The notes: generated by a model not told the origin, from the sequence alone. Shown: positions 8,000 to 17,318, counted from the first letter of the stretch. The stretch is 64,000 bases of DNA from Halovenus amylolytica (GCA_004015825.1 SAYS01000009.1:1-64000), one strand, 5' to 3'. A program made the numbers and translations.

Positions 8000-9001
8000 T
8001 CAGTCGTCGTCTGCCGCCGCTGCTTCGATTTCGCCCTCGGCTTCGAGTTCGTCGAGTGATTTCGGATACGTCCGAAGCTCCATGTGGATCGAGATCCCAG
8101 CTTTCGCGCCTTTGCCCATCGCGACGGGGATCTGGTTGTTGCCTGGTGTGAGATCACCGACTGCGTAGACGCCGTCGACAGTCGTCTTCCCGTCGTCGTC
8201 GACAGCGACAGTTCCGTCATCGTTGATTTCACAGCCCAGTCCCGCTGCGAGATCGTTGTTGTAATCGGAGCCGTACATCGCGAAGCCACCGAAGTATTCC
8301 CGTCGCTCGCCGTTCTCGAACTCGAAGCCACCGAGCCACTCCGGATCGTCTTCGTCTTTGAACATACTCTCGATGTCCGATTCGATAATCTCGACCGGGT
8401 GTGCGCGAACGAGTTCGTCCGTCTCCGAACTCCAGGTCGGCTCTTCGCCACGGAGAAGAATATCCACGCTGTCGGCGAAGTTCAGCAGGATCATCGCGAC
8501 GTGGGCTGCACCCTCGTCGTGACCCATCACGTAGGCCGATTCGCCGCGGAACATGTAGCCATCACAGTGCAGACAGTAGTGCAGTCCGCGACCGGTCCGG
8601 GGAAGCGGCGGTTCTGGCCTGCCGTCGGTAAAGCCGGTCGAAAGGACGACGCTGTCTGCATAGTATGTCTCGCTGGTCGTCGAAACCTCGAATCGGTGCT
8701 CTTCCTGGTCAGTGAACTCGACCTCGGTTACGAAATCCTGGTAGAGATCCGTTCCGTAGTGTTCGAGCTGTTCTTTTGCAGTCTGCAGAAATTCGTTACC
8801 CGAGACTTCTTCTGGAACACCGATCACGTTGTGGGTGTCGACCATCATTGCCGCCCGGCCACCACCACGGTTGATCAGTGCCGTCTCGTGGTTGAGACGG
8901 GTCGTGTACAGTGCCGTCGTCAATCCACCGGGCCCGCCGCCAACGACGATTACTTCGTAGCTGTCTGCTGATTCATCTTCAGTCTGCGTTTCCGAACTCA
9001 T
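8000..9001 (-). CDS. Thioredoxin-reductase-like FAD/NAD(P) oxidoreductase
   Basis: A 333-residue flavoprotein. The FAD dinucleotide motif VVGGGPGGLTTALY lies at residues 19-32, the second FAD segment is GVYAVGDLTPG near 278, and a redox CxxC pair is present as HYCLHCDGY near 142-150, matching the active-site position of bacterial thioredoxin reductases (CATC). The nucleotide-binding glycine motif of the NADPH domain (GHDEGAAH) is degenerate, so the electron donor may not be NADPH. Haloarchaea hold several such paralogues; the partner thioredoxin is not nearby. A TATA-like CATAAAAATAA sits about 40 bp before the ATG and a TGCTATATCA element 73 bp before it. Confidence 0.88.
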   Translation of the reverse strand: MSSETQTEDESADSYEVIVVGGGPGGLTTALYTTRLNHETALINRGGGRAAMMVDTHNVIGVPEEVSGNEFLQTAKEQLEHYGTDLYQDFVTEVEFTDQEEHRFEVSTTSETYYADSVVLSTGFTDGRPEPPLPRTGRGLHYCLHCDGYMFRGESAYVMGHDEGAAHVAMILLNFADSVDILLRGEEPTWSSETDELVRAHPVEIIESDIESMFKDEDDPEWLGGFEFENGERREYFGGFAMYGSDYNNDLAAGLGCEINDDGTVAVDDDGKTTVDGVYAVGDLTPGNNQIPVAMGKGAKAGISIHMELRTYPKSLDELEAEGEIEAAAADDD

Positions 9002-9073
9002 TAGAGCATATTATGGGTTTGAGCCATAAGACTCTGTTATTTTTATGCGCGCAGTCCACACACCCACCCGATT

Positions 9074-9083
9074 TGATATAGCA
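9074..9083 (-). promoter_or_regulatory. TGCTATATCA element upstream of thioredoxin-reductase-like gene
   Basis: Second copy of the 10-mer, in the same orientation relative to its gene as the first. Here a separate TATA-like box (CATAAAAATAA) lies closer to the start codon, about 30 bp downstream of the element, which favours a regulator site over a core promoter at this gene. Confidence 0.45.
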
Positions 9084-9166
9084 GTTATTGGTTTATTTGC
9101 ACAGTAACTCTCGATATTTCTGGTAAAATAAATTCTAGAAATTCGCTGCAAACCGCCAGGAACAGC

Positions 9167-10069
9167 TCAGTTGTGGGCGAATGCAGAGAGTTCGTCGTCG
9201 ATTATCTCGTCGACCACTCGATCGATGTCGACCTCGCCGACGATGTTCGGGTACTTCCGCTGGAAGTGGCCGACCGTGTTCTCGACATCCCGTTTGAGCA
9301 ACTCCTTGCTATTCTCGTGCTCGGTCGGCACTGCTTGCGGCCAGTCGAAGACGGTGACACCGTCTTCGGCGATGAAGATGTTGTACTCACTCATGTCTGC
9401 GTGCACGTATCCCTCGTTGTAGGCTTTCGAAACCTCGTCGAGGACGAGATCAAGTACCGGGAGTATCTGCTTTTCTGTCAGTTTCGTTCGGGCCAGCTCT
9501 ACCCCGTCGATCCGTTCCATCAGCACTGCGTGGCGGTTGTGGTCGTGGGGCTGGGGGACCGAGACCGTCGGATACAGCGCTTCGAGGGTTTCGTACTCTC
9601 GCTCGGCTGCCTTTCTTGCGGTGTACATCCAGGAGACGTGTTCGTGATCTGCCGTGTACTCGCGCTCGCGGTTGACCTCACGGAACTCGGTGTACCCCTC
9701 GCGATGGAATTTGAGTGCCAGGGGTTTGTACGACCGGACCTCGTAGACGTCGCTTTCCTTGCCGACGCCGAGTGGCGCGCCCATCCCCTCGATGGATTCG
9801 CGTTCGGCGAAGGTGTGTAGTGCGAGTGCGTCGTAGCCCTCGAAGGTGAGCCGAAACCCCTCGTACTGGATCGTTTTGCGTTCGAGCAGGCCGCGTCGCT
9901 CACAGCGGTCGAGTCGGTACTCCACTTCTTCGTCCGTCAGCTCCGCAAACTCGGGGAGTTTCGGTCGGGCGACCCACTTCGAAAAGCGCATTCCCTGTTC
10001 GAGGCCCGAAAGCAAGTAGAAATCCTCGTCTTCGAGATCCGCCATCTCGCTCGCCACGTTCTGGACCAT
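9167..10069 (-). CDS. rio2: RIO2-type serine/threonine protein kinase
   Basis: A 300-residue protein with an N-terminal winged-helix domain (residues 1-90) and an atypical RIO kinase domain. Visible kinase elements: the ATP loop GVGKESDVYEV (about 101-111), the ATP-anchoring Lys in LALKFHREG, the catalytic loop YVHADMSEYNI (about 225), and the metal-binding VFDWPQ. This is the RIO2 pattern; RIO2 assists 40S/30S subunit maturation by binding pre-18S/16S particles. It is monocistronic and diverges from the acetyltransferase gene. Confidence 0.95.
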   Translation of the reverse strand: MVQNVASEMADLEDEDFYLLSGLEQGMRFSKWVARPKLPEFAELTDEEVEYRLDRCERRGLLERKTIQYEGFRLTFEGYDALALHTFAERESIEGMGAPLGVGKESDVYEVRSYKPLALKFHREGYTEFREVNREREYTADHEHVSWMYTARKAAEREYETLEALYPTVSVPQPHDHNRHAVLMERIDGVELARTKLTEKQILPVLDLVLDEVSKAYNEGYVHADMSEYNIFIAEDGVTVFDWPQAVPTEHENSKELLKRDVENTVGHFQRKYPNIVGEVDIDRVVDEIIDDELSAFAHN

Positions 10070-10140
10070 TACATGGCCGTAGTCGCCGGATTCGTATAAG
10101 ACCAGCGTGATTGGGGACAGTGCGCTTGTAAATTCTATAC

Positions 10141-10150
10141 TGCTATATCA
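10141..10150 (+). promoter_or_regulatory. TGCTATATCA element between rio2 and acetyltransferase genes
   Basis: Third copy of the 10-mer. It lies 92 bp upstream of the plus-strand acetyltransferase start in the same orientation as the other two copies, and 72 bp from the rio2 start in the opposite orientation. Flanks are also partly shared (AAATT a few bases before it). Confidence 0.45.
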
Positions 10151-10241
10151 ATTCTCGGACTCTCGCGATTGGACGGTTCGAATTCGCCGGAGTATCGAGA
10201 CTGTCGGGAGCGTATTTTCTGTTGGCGGCCAACTGGAGCCA

Positions 10242-10805
10242 ATGAGTAGTGAAAAAGAGAAGATGCTACGAGGGGAACTGTACGACGCCGCCGATCCAGA
10301 ACTCGTGGCTGAACGGGAACGCGCACGCGAGCTCACGAGACGCTACAATGGAACGACTCCGACCGAGGGCGGGGAACGACGAGACCTGCTGGAAGAACTA
10401 CTGGGCGCACTCGGTGACGACTGTCACGTAGAGCCCCCGTTTCGCTGTGACTACGGCTACAATATTTCGGTCGGTGAGAACTTCTATGCGAACTTCGACA
10501 TCATCCTGGACGTCTGCCAGGTGGATATCGGTCGGAACTGCCAGATCGGCCCGGGTGTCCACATCTACACCGCGACCCATCCGATCGACGCAGCCGAGCG
10601 AGTCGAAGGCCTCGAATACGGCAAACCAGTCACTGTTGGCGACAACGTCTGGATCGGTGGGCGGGCGGTACTCAACCCCGGCGTAACTGTCGGTGATAAC
10701 GCTGTCGTCGCCTCCGGTGCAGTCGTCACCGAGGACGTCCCGGACGATGTCGTCGTGCGGTGCAATCCCGCGACGATGACGAAACAACTCGACTCGGATA
10801 ACTGA
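10242..10805 (+). CDS. Maltose/galactoside O-acetyltransferase-like protein
   Basis: A 187-residue left-handed beta-helix (hexapeptide repeat) acetyltransferase. Residues 1-60 match the maltose-acetyltransferase N-terminal domain ([22 protein letters not shown]). Hexapeptide turns follow ([36 protein letters not shown]), and the catalytic His is expected in YTATHPID. Such enzymes move acetyl from acetyl-CoA to a sugar or similar acceptor; the acceptor is unknown. The start at MSSEKEKM was chosen because the family begins near it and a TATA-like GTATTTTC lies about 30 bp before. Confidence 0.9.
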   Translation: MSSEKEKMLRGELYDAADPELVAERERARELTRRYNGTTPTEGGERRDLLEELLGALGDDCHVEPPFRCDYGYNISVGENFYANFDIILDVCQVDIGRNCQIGPGVHIYTATHPIDAAERVEGLEYGKPVTVGDNVWIGGRAVLNPGVTVGDNAVVASGAVVTEDVPDDVVVRCNPATMTKQLDSDN

Positions 10806-10850
10806 TCAGTGACCGATCCCGCAAAAACTCGTGGTCAGTCGCTCCTCCGA

Positions 10851-12071
10851 TCAGGCGAACGCGATCGGTGTGCCGGGTGCGTCCTCGCTTTCTTTGACCT
10901 TTTCGAGGGCATCCTCGAAGTCTTCCATCCGGACTTCGGCGCGTTCGTCCCGGATAGCGAACATTCCGGCCTCGGTCGCGAGTGAGGCGAGCTCGGCACC
11001 GGAAAAGCCCTCGGTGTCCTGGGCAAGCGTCGCCAGTTCGACATTGTCTGCGAGATTCATCTCTTCCGTGTGGATCTCGAGGATGCGCTCGCGGCCGTCC
11101 CAGTCGGGGTTTGGCACCTCGATGAGCCGGTCGAACCGGCCAGGGCGCAGGATTGCGCGGTCGAGCATGTCGAAGCGGTTCGTCGCGGCGATGATGCGGA
11201 TCTCACCGCGCTCCTCGAAGCCGTCCATCTCCGAGAGCAACTGCATCATCGTCCGCTGTACTTCCGCGTCACCCGACGTTTTCGACTCGGTTCGCTTCGA
11301 CGCGATGGCATCGATCTCGTCGATGAAGATCACAGCCGGCTCGTTTTCGCTCGCGAGTTCGAACAGATCGCGGACGAGTCGAGCCCCCTCGCCGATGAAC
11401 TTCTGGACGAGTTCCGAGCCGGCCATCTTGATGAACGTGGCGTCGGTCTCGTTTGCGACCGCTTTGGCGAGCATCGTCTTCCCGGTGCCTGGCGGCCCGT
11501 GGAGCAACACGCCCGACGGCGGCTCGATGCCGACCGCGCGGAACTGTTCCGCGTTGATGAGTGGCTGCTCGACAGTCTCGCGGACTTCCTGGATCTGTTC
11601 TTCGAGGCCGCCGATATCGTCGTAGCTCACGTCCGGGCTCGCGTCGACTTGCATCGCCTGTGCGCGTGCGTCGGTCTCGGGATCGAGAATCGTCTGGACG
11701 GCGAAGGAATCGTTGATCGCCACGCGGTCACCCGCTTCGAGTCCGCTGCGGATGCCGGGAGAGACCTCCGTGAGAACCTCCTGATTGTTGCCGTGCTGTT
11801 TGACGACGACGCCGTCTTCGAGGAGCTCTTCGGCGGTCGCAATGTACAGCGACGAGGATTTGAGCGTCTCGTTTTCCCGCTCGATTTTGTCCACCTTGTC
11901 GGTGAGCCGTTCTCTCCGGTTCTGTGCCGAATCGAGCTGTTCCTGTAGCTGTTCGTTCACATTCAGGACATCCACCAGGTGCTCCCGGAGCGCTTCGAGA
12001 CGCTCGTCTGGAGCCATGTCCGGGTCGAGATCAAGACGCGGCCGATCAGGAAGTGACGGACTGCGAGACAT
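10851..12071 (-). CDS. pan: Proteasome-activating nucleotidase (PAN)
   Basis: A 406-residue AAA ATPase that unfolds proteins for the 20S proteasome. In order: an N-terminal coiled coil ([19 protein letters not shown] region), an OB domain (about 60-130), and the AAA module with Walker A GPPGTGKT, Walker [11 protein letters not shown], sensor-1 AATNR and arginine-finger RPGRFDR. The length is normal. The start at MSRSPSLPD leaves a TATA-like CCTATATTCC 25-30 bp upstream. The C-terminus ends PIAFA, so the gate-opening HbYX tail is present only in altered form (Phe for Tyr). Confidence 0.95.
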   Translation of the reverse strand: MSRSPSLPDRPRLDLDPDMAPDERLEALREHLVDVLNVNEQLQEQLDSAQNRRERLTDKVDKIERENETLKSSSLYIATAEELLEDGVVVKQHGNNQEVLTEVSPGIRSGLEAGDRVAINDSFAVQTILDPETDARAQAMQVDASPDVSYDDIGGLEEQIQEVRETVEQPLINAEQFRAVGIEPPSGVLLHGPPGTGKTMLAKAVANETDATFIKMAGSELVQKFIGEGARLVRDLFELASENEPAVIFIDEIDAIASKRTESKTSGDAEVQRTMMQLLSEMDGFEERGEIRIIAATNRFDMLDRAILRPGRFDRLIEVPNPDWDGRERILEIHTEEMNLADNVELATLAQDTEGFSGAELASLATEAGMFAIRDERAEVRMEDFEDALEKVKESEDAPGTPIAFA

Positions 12072-12228
12072 CTGAATACTAAATCGTTGGGAACAGGGGA
12101 ATATAGGCTCTTCGGCACCGGGAAGATACACGCGGGCGAGACTGGCCGCTTTTTAATCTGTCGCCTCACTGTTTGGTCTGGCCACGAGTGACGGGAGATC
12201 TTTTGCTCTGCTCTGCGAACACTGTCGT

Positions 12229-12909
12229 ATGCGACTGGTTCGAGGGCGTGCAGACACTCCGGCGGCCGACCGTGGGGTGACCGACCGGCTGGTTTCGGCT
12301 GTCGGTGAGACTGGTCAGCCGATTCTTCGGGTCTGGCAGCCGCCGCGGCAGGTCGCGTTCGGACGCCGCGACGCGCATCGCGAGGGGTACGATGGGGCCA
12401 GACAGCACCTCGCGGAGCGTGACATTCCATACGTAGAGCGTGCGACTGGAGGTCACGCCGTCTTTTTTTCGGGGACGACGGTCTCATTTCTGCGGGCCAC
12501 GCCGGTCGAGGACGGTCGGTCGTCGATCACTGACCGCTACGAGACGACGATTGAAGCGGTAAAGGGGGCTCTTTCCAGACTCGGTGTCGAGACCAGCGAG
12601 GGAGAACCAGAGGCCGCGTTCTGTCCGGGCACGCACTCGCTGTCTGCCGAGGGGAAAATCGTCGGACTCGCACAGCGGGTCAGACGTGATACTGCTGTTA
12701 TTTCTGGGATCGTCGTGGTTCGGGACCACGAAGAGATCAACGAGGTGCTCGATCCCATCTATCAGGCGCTCGAAATCCCCTTCGAGCGGACTGCGACGGG
12801 GAGTATCGCCCGGGCGGGCGGTGAGTCTGATCCGGAGCGTGTCTGCCGGGAGTTCGAGCGTGCGCTTTCGGTTGGTGAGGCGAATATCGAGAGGGTGGGA
12901 GTCAGCTAG
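12229..12909 (+). CDS. Lipoate-protein-ligase-A-like protein
   Basis: A 226-residue protein of the biotin/lipoate A/B ligase family. Motifs: VAFGRRDA near 45, RATGGHAVFF near 75 (counterpart of the RRGGGAVYHD nucleotide loop of LplA) and KIVGLAQRVRRDT near 144, with the Lys expected to bind the lipoyl-AMP. It would attach lipoate or octanoate to acyl-carrier subunits, or act as an octanoyltransferase. No lipoylated complex genes are adjacent, so the exact role is inferred. It diverges from pan. Confidence 0.82.
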   Translation: MRLVRGRADTPAADRGVTDRLVSAVGETGQPILRVWQPPRQVAFGRRDAHREGYDGARQHLAERDIPYVERATGGHAVFFSGTTVSFLRATPVEDGRSSITDRYETTIEAVKGALSRLGVETSEGEPEAAFCPGTHSLSAEGKIVGLAQRVRRDTAVISGIVVVRDHEEINEVLDPIYQALEIPFERTATGSIARAGGESDPERVCREFERALSVGEANIERVGVS

Positions 12910-12940
12910 AAGCGGTTGTTCTACAACTGTTGACACAACC

Positions 12941-12985
12941 AGCAGGAATGGCCTTGGTTAGCCTATTCCGAACGTAATTCCTGCT
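12941..12985. repeat. Inverted repeat between lipoate-ligase and dihydroorotase genes
   Basis: A perfect 9-bp inverted repeat (AGCAGGAAT / ATTCCTGCT) encloses 27 bases, with further GGC/GCC pairing inside. It may form the 3' hairpin of the upstream gene or mark a site before the dihydroorotase promoter. Function unproven. Confidence 0.4.
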
Positions 12986-13049
12986 CCACAAATAACCCAT
13001 CCTCATCAGACTCCGAGAGACTTAGGGTATCCCGGTATAGACGGTCTGT

Positions 13050-14426
13050 ATGCTCATCGAGAACGCGACGCTCGCTGACGGCGATCGACGGGATGTCCGG
13101 GTCAGCGGCCAGCGCATCACCGAGGTGGCCGTGGCGGGACAGCTCGACGCCGAGAAAGACGAACGTGTCGTCGACGGGGCGGGAAACCGACTCTTGCCGG
13201 GGATGATCGACGTCCACGTCCACTTCCGCCAGCCGGGCTTTGGCCACAAGGAGACCTGGGAGACCGGAACGAAAAGCGCCGCTGCGGGCGGTGTCACGAC
13301 TGTCGTCGACCAGCCGAACACGGACCCACCGACGATCGACGGCGAGGGATTCGACGCGAAACTCGAATACACCGAGCAGGCGATCGTCGATTTCGGACTC
13401 AACGGCGGCGTCACACCGGACTGGAACCCCGAGGAACTGTTCGACCGGGAGCTGTTCGCACTCGGTGAGATTTTCCTGGCTGATTCGACCGGCGATATGG
13501 GGATCGAGGGCTCGCTGTTCGTCGACGCGCTGGAGCGCGCAGACGAAGGGGGTGTCACTGTCACTGTCCATGCAGAGGATGCCTCCCTGTTCAACCGGAG
13601 CGCCCAGGAACGGACCGACGCCGACGCCTGGAGTGCCTACCGGCGGGATCGTGCCGAGATCGAGGCGATCAGACGCGCCTGCGCGCTCGCAGACCAGCGC
13701 GATGTACGTATCCACATCGCACACACGAGCACGCCCGAGGGGATCGACATCGCCGCCGAAACGGGGATGACTACCGAGGTAACGCCCCACCATATGTTTC
13801 TCTCCCGGAGCGATCTCGACGAGCTGGGAACTCACGGCCGGATGAACCCGCCGCTGCGCCGCGAGCGGAGCCGACAGCAGGTTTACGACCGTGTCGTCGA
13901 CGGCACCGTAGATATGATCGCGACCGATCACGCACCACACACTGCAGAAGAAAAAGACGCGAGCATCTGGGACGCGCCCAGCGGCGTCCCCGGCGTCGAG
14001 ACGGCCCTGCCGCTCCTGCTGGTCGAGGCCCGCAATGATAATTTGAGCTACGAACGTCTCCGGGACCTCACGTCGACCAATCCAGCCGACCGCTTCGATC
14101 TTCCCGACCGCGGTCGTGTCGCCGAGGGGAACTTCGCCGATCTCGTGCTCGTCGATCCCGACCGCGTGGAGACGATCCGTGCAGACTCGCTGCATACGAA
14201 CTGCGACTGGACGCCGTTCGAGGGCTGGGACGGCGTCTTCCCCGAGTGGACGATGGTCCGCGGCGAGATAGTCTACGAGCGCGGGGCAGACGAGCCCTTT
14301 GGAGAATTCGAGGGCGGAAACGTTCGTCGAGTTCGCGATTCTGCCAGCGAGACGGCAGATTCCGAGACCGATTCGGAGTCGTCAGCACCGGACACCGACA
14401 CGGAGACCGAAGTCGATTCATACTGA
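13050..14426 (+). CDS. pyrC: Dihydroorotase
   Basis: A 458-residue amidohydrolase that closes carbamoyl-aspartate to dihydroorotate in pyrimidine synthesis. Metal-binding HVHFRQPG lies near residues 56-63, a further His in HAED near 170-175, HIAHTS near 222-227, HH in VTPHHMF, and the catalytic Asp in TDHAPHT near 296. Together these fit a class I dihydroorotase or its allantoinase-like relatives; pyrC is preferred. The last 35 residues are an acidic Ser/Asp/Glu tail beyond the fold. The stop codon overlaps the left end of a MITE-like palindrome, which may have altered the tail. Confidence 0.9.
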   Translation: MLIENATLADGDRRDVRVSGQRITEVAVAGQLDAEKDERVVDGAGNRLLPGMIDVHVHFRQPGFGHKETWETGTKSAAAGGVTTVVDQPNTDPPTIDGEGFDAKLEYTEQAIVDFGLNGGVTPDWNPEELFDRELFALGEIFLADSTGDMGIEGSLFVDALERADEGGVTVTVHAEDASLFNRSAQERTDADAWSAYRRDRAEIEAIRRACALADQRDVRIHIAHTSTPEGIDIAAETGMTTEVTPHHMFLSRSDLDELGTHGRMNPPLRRERSRQQVYDRVVDGTVDMIATDHAPHTAEEKDASIWDAPSGVPGVETALPLLLVEARNDNLSYERLRDLTSTNPADRFDLPDRGRVAEGNFADLVLVDPDRVETIRADSLHTNCDWTPFEGWDGVFPEWTMVRGEIVYERGADEPFGEFEGGNVRRVRDSASETADSETDSESSAPDTDTETEVDSY

Positions 14427-14529
14427 TTGTTGCGGTAATTTTCAGCACGGCAGCGAAACCGAGGCTGTTTCGGCCCTCCTAGACCAGTTCTATCTGAACT
14501 TCGCGGTACAGACTCGCAATAATCACTAT
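14420..14529. mobile_element. MITE-like palindrome, copy A
   Basis: A 110-bp element with 15-bp terminal inverted repeats (ATACTGATTGTTGCG / CGCAATAATCACTAT, 2 mismatches). Read in reverse complement, its outer 27 and 24 bases match those of the element at 41767-41877 with only 3 and 2 mismatches, while the middles differ. No coding capacity. It spans the stop codon of pyrC and fills the gap to the convergent membrane-protein gene. No clear target-site duplication is visible. Confidence 0.65.
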
Positions 14530-14587
14530 CAGACCCCGAGACAGACAGTACCCAGCAACAGGTAGCTACTTTTTCGAATTAGGCCGG

Positions 14588-15019
14588 TCAGGAGTTTCCG
14601 TCCAGTTCCTCTGGGTCTGGTGGTTCTCCCCACATCTCGGCTTGCTTGCGGCGTTTCTTCGGCAGCGGCGTCCGGACGCCGTACTGGATCCGGTAGCCAC
14701 CGAGCCCCACGCCCATCCCCCACAGCAGGTTCGCTGCCGGTGCAGCGACGATACCCTGTCCGGCGATCAGTGCGACACCGACGCCGAGGAAGGCAGCCGT
14801 CGCGACCACCAGCGACATCGGGCGGGTCCTGTTGATCAGGGCGAGTACGTCACTGCGTTCGGCGACGAAGAGAGTCCCGACGAAGACACCCAATCCGACG
14901 CCAGCGATAAGGACTCCCTCGCCGGAAAGCGGCGTCCCACCAGCCAGCGTCGCGAAGAGGAGTGCCGTCACCGCGAGCGAAAAGTCGACGTAAAGCGCCT
15001 GCCGTCTGGCTGTCGTCAT
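14588..15019 (-). CDS. Small polytopic membrane protein, unknown function
   Basis: A 143-residue protein starting MTTARRQALYVDFSLA. It has four likely membrane helices (about residues 10-27, 35-52, 68-85, 90-108) and a basic, then acidic, cytoplasmic tail (PLPKKRRKQAEMW, DPEEL). I do not recognise a named family. Its ATG overlaps the stop of the upstream DUF5806-like gene (ATGA), so the two are probably translated together. Confidence 0.8.
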   Translation of the reverse strand: MTTARRQALYVDFSLAVTALLFATLAGGTPLSGEGVLIAGVGLGVFVGTLFVAERSDVLALINRTRPMSLVVATAAFLGVGVALIAGQGIVAAPAANLLWGMGVGLGGYRIQYGVRTPLPKKRRKQAEMWGEPPDPEELDGNS

Positions 15020-15693
15020 TCCTCGCTGGCGTCGAAGTGGTGGCCACACTCCGGACAGGTCACCTCGTCGTGCCGGAGCGCGACGCTGTGTTCGCGGACG
15101 TCACGCATCACCTCTGTGATGCGGTCCTCGGCGTCGAGTTCCTCCTCGACGGAGAGCTCGACACCCTCGACTTCCAGCAGGAACTTGGCGACCTCCGTCG
15201 CCTCGTACATCACGTCGTCGAGTTCCTCCGCAGTGAAGAAATCACACATCGCCCCGTAGAGGAAGGTCGCACCGGCTTTGCGGACCTTCTCCTCGAAGGA
15301 GTGTTTCGCCTGGTTGACCGCCTGCGGGCTGTAGGTGTCCGTCATGAACGGTACCAGATGTGGCAGATTCTCGCCGATTTTCGTCATTTCGACGCCGGTT
15401 TCGGTCCGGAAGTCGGCACACAGTCGTGCAATCGCCCACTCCCGGGCCGTGATGTAGGTCCGATCGCGGAGGAACTCGTTGGCCCGGTCGTAGGTGCCGC
15501 CGTCGATCTTGCTGAACTTGTCGTAGGACTGGACATCCGCGGGAATCTCCGACTCGTCCGGTGTCGATTCCTCCGTCTGCTCTGTGACTGGGCCGTCTGA
15601 CTCTGCCGGTGGCTGTTCGTCTGCCCGATCATCCGAGGGGTCCGGGTCCGACTCCTCACTCGAATCCGGCGACTCGCCTGGCTCCTCTGGCAT
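15016..15693 (-). CDS. DUF5806-like haloarchaeal protein
   Basis: A 225-residue protein. The first 60 residues are an acidic, Pro/Ser-rich disordered tail. Residues 65-195 form a mainly helical conserved core (SYDKFSKIDGGTYDRANEFL, then EWAIARLCADF, ENLPHLVPFM, KAGATFLYGAMCDFF). The C-terminus carries CPECGHHFD, half of a zinc-ribbon-like site. I recall this family as DUF5806; its role is unknown. The start MPEEPGESP was chosen because residues before it lack coding character. It leads an operon with the membrane protein. Confidence 0.82.
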   Translation of the reverse strand: MPEEPGESPDSSEESDPDPSDDRADEQPPAESDGPVTEQTEESTPDESEIPADVQSYDKFSKIDGGTYDRANEFLRDRTYITAREWAIARLCADFRTETGVEMTKIGENLPHLVPFMTDTYSPQAVNQAKHSFEEKVRKAGATFLYGAMCDFFTAEELDDVMYEATEVAKFLLEVEGVELSVEEELDAEDRITEVMRDVREHSVALRHDEVTCPECGHHFDASEE

Positions 15694-15865
15694 ACGCGTG
15701 GCTGGGAGCCCACCGGGAAAAAGCATGTCGGGTAGGTCGGAGCAACAGTCCCCAGTCGGCAGCGCACCGGCTGTAACTGTTCCCCCGTGTCCCGTCGTGT
15801 GAGATTTCGGCTCACAGTGGTAGCTGGTCGCTGTGCTTTTATATACGGCGGCCATCGGATTCCAC

Positions 15866-16228
15866 ATGCGCGTTCTGATCGGGATTGAAGATAGCAACCG
15901 CGGTATGCAGGCGCTCGAAGCGTCGGCCGAGCGGGCTCGTGAATCTGGCGACGAGCTGACTGTTGCCGTTTACACCGTGTCCGATGAGTCACTCGAAGAG
16001 ACGACAGCAGCGATACGCGACCGGATCACGACACTTGATATCGACGTCGATATCATCCAGATCGAGGAGGAACCGGGGAGTAAACTGGTCGAAATTGCCG
16101 AGCGGGAGGATTTCGATCAGGTCGTGCTCTCCGGCGGGCAGCGATCTCCTCTGGGCAAGATCAAACTCGATAGCGTTCACGAGTTTGTGTTATTAAACGC
16201 CCGAACGACGGTGAAACTCGTACGATGA
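15866..16228 (+). CDS. Universal stress protein-like, degenerate ATP site
   Basis: A 120-residue UspA-fold protein (MRVLIGIEDS start, long helix, then VVLSGGQRSPLGKIKL). The usual ATP-binding pattern G-x2-G-x9-G-S/T is reduced, so it may not bind ATP. Its stop overlaps the ATG of the next gene (ATGA), coupling it to a GNAT acetyltransferase. Two more UspA genes follow within 1.5 kb. Confidence 0.82.
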   Translation: MRVLIGIEDSNRGMQALEASAERARESGDELTVAVYTVSDESLEETTAAIRDRITTLDIDVDIIQIEEEPGSKLVEIAEREDFDQVVLSGGQRSPLGKIKLDSVHEFVLLNARTTVKLVR

Positions 16229-16746
16229 CGGAGTATCCGGACGACACTGTCGGCGGGCTCCCGACACCGCCGCGGACGATAATCGACGCCGACGGTCGAA
16301 AGATCGAGATCCGCACGGCCGACGACAGTCTCGAAGAACTCGTCGAGATGTATCTGGATTTTCACGCCGAGGACCGGGCACAGGGGATCCCACCGACCAA
16401 CGAATCGGATATTAGAGAGTGGCTATCGGTCGTCACCAGGGACGAAGAGCTGAACGTGATCGCCTATCACGAGGGTAACCCGGTCGGCCACGTCATGCTC
16501 GTCTCCGACGAGGAGGACGCGTACGAACTCGCTATCTTCGTCCTGCAAGAGTACCAGGGCGCGCACATCGGCACCGAACTCCTCCGGACGGCGCTGGGTG
16601 GTGCGGCCGAGGAGGGAATCGAACGCGTCTGGCTCTCTGTCGAGCGCTGGAACAGACCTGCTGTCTCACTGTACAAAAAGATCGGATTCCAGGAGACCGG
16701 TGACGATCACTTCGAGAAGATGATGAAACTCCGGCTAGACGGATAG
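16225..16746 (+). CDS. GNAT-family N-acetyltransferase
   Basis: A 173-residue GNAT protein. The acetyl-CoA pyrophosphate loop is visible as QEYQGAHIGTELL (about residues 108-120), followed by VWLSVERWNRPAVSLYKKIGF, the motif B strand-helix of the fold. The N-terminal 45 residues are extra. The acceptor may be a protein or small amine; coupling to a UspA gene hints at stress response. Its 3' end overlaps the convergent UspA gene by 12 bp. Confidence 0.88.
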   Translation: MTEYPDDTVGGLPTPPRTIIDADGRKIEIRTADDSLEELVEMYLDFHAEDRAQGIPPTNESDIREWLSVVTRDEELNVIAYHEGNPVGHVMLVSDEEDAYELAIFVLQEYQGAHIGTELLRTALGGAAEEGIERVWLSVERWNRPAVSLYKKIGFQETGDDHFEKMMKLRLDG

Positions 16747-17184
16747 GACCGGCTGTTCTGCGTATTCGAGCACGTACGTTGCTGCTTTCCCGAGTACTTC
16801 GTCAGTCGAACCGTCGGGTGTGACACGTGGGACGACCAGGAAGTCGGCTTCGAGATGCTCCGCAGCGTCCAGAATAACGCCACCGGGCGTTCGACCCAGT
16901 CGATCCTGCGAGAAGCCGGGTGCGGACGACTCACGAACCGTCGTTTCACTGCCCTCCGGCACCGCTTGCCGGGCGCGGGCTGTGATCCACTGCATTCGCT
17001 TGGCGACCGCATCAGCTGCCAGATCGCCGCTTTCGAGCCCGCGAACGATCCGCTGATCCGTGACGTGTAGCAGGTGCAGATCCGCGTCGTACCGGTCTGC
17101 GATAGCTACTGCATACACTGTCGCATCCGAGGCCTCCTGGGTATTGTCCGCGGCGACGAGAACGAGATCGATATCGAGACCCAT
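16735..17184 (-). CDS. Universal stress protein family
   Basis: A 149-residue UspA protein (MGLDIDLVLVAADNTQEASDA, DLHLLHVTDQ, FLVVPRVTPDGSTDEVLG). The nucleotide loop is atypical. It converges on and overlaps the GNAT gene. Role: presumed stress-related nucleotide sensor; no specific evidence. Confidence 0.85.
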   Translation of the reverse strand: MGLDIDLVLVAADNTQEASDATVYAVAIADRYDADLHLLHVTDQRIVRGLESGDLAADAVAKRMQWITARARQAVPEGSETTVRESSAPGFSQDRLGRTPGGVILDAAEHLEADFLVVPRVTPDGSTDEVLGKAATYVLEYAEQPVLSV

Positions 17185-17318
17185 TTGGCCAAACTCCGGT
17201 GGGCGCGATAAAAAAGCCGCCGGTCGGCACTCGTTTTAGTGGCACCGTCTGACCGCTTCGTTGGGACACTCGCCGCAAACCCCGTCGGTTTTTTGTACTG
17301 CACCACGATTGTCTCCCT

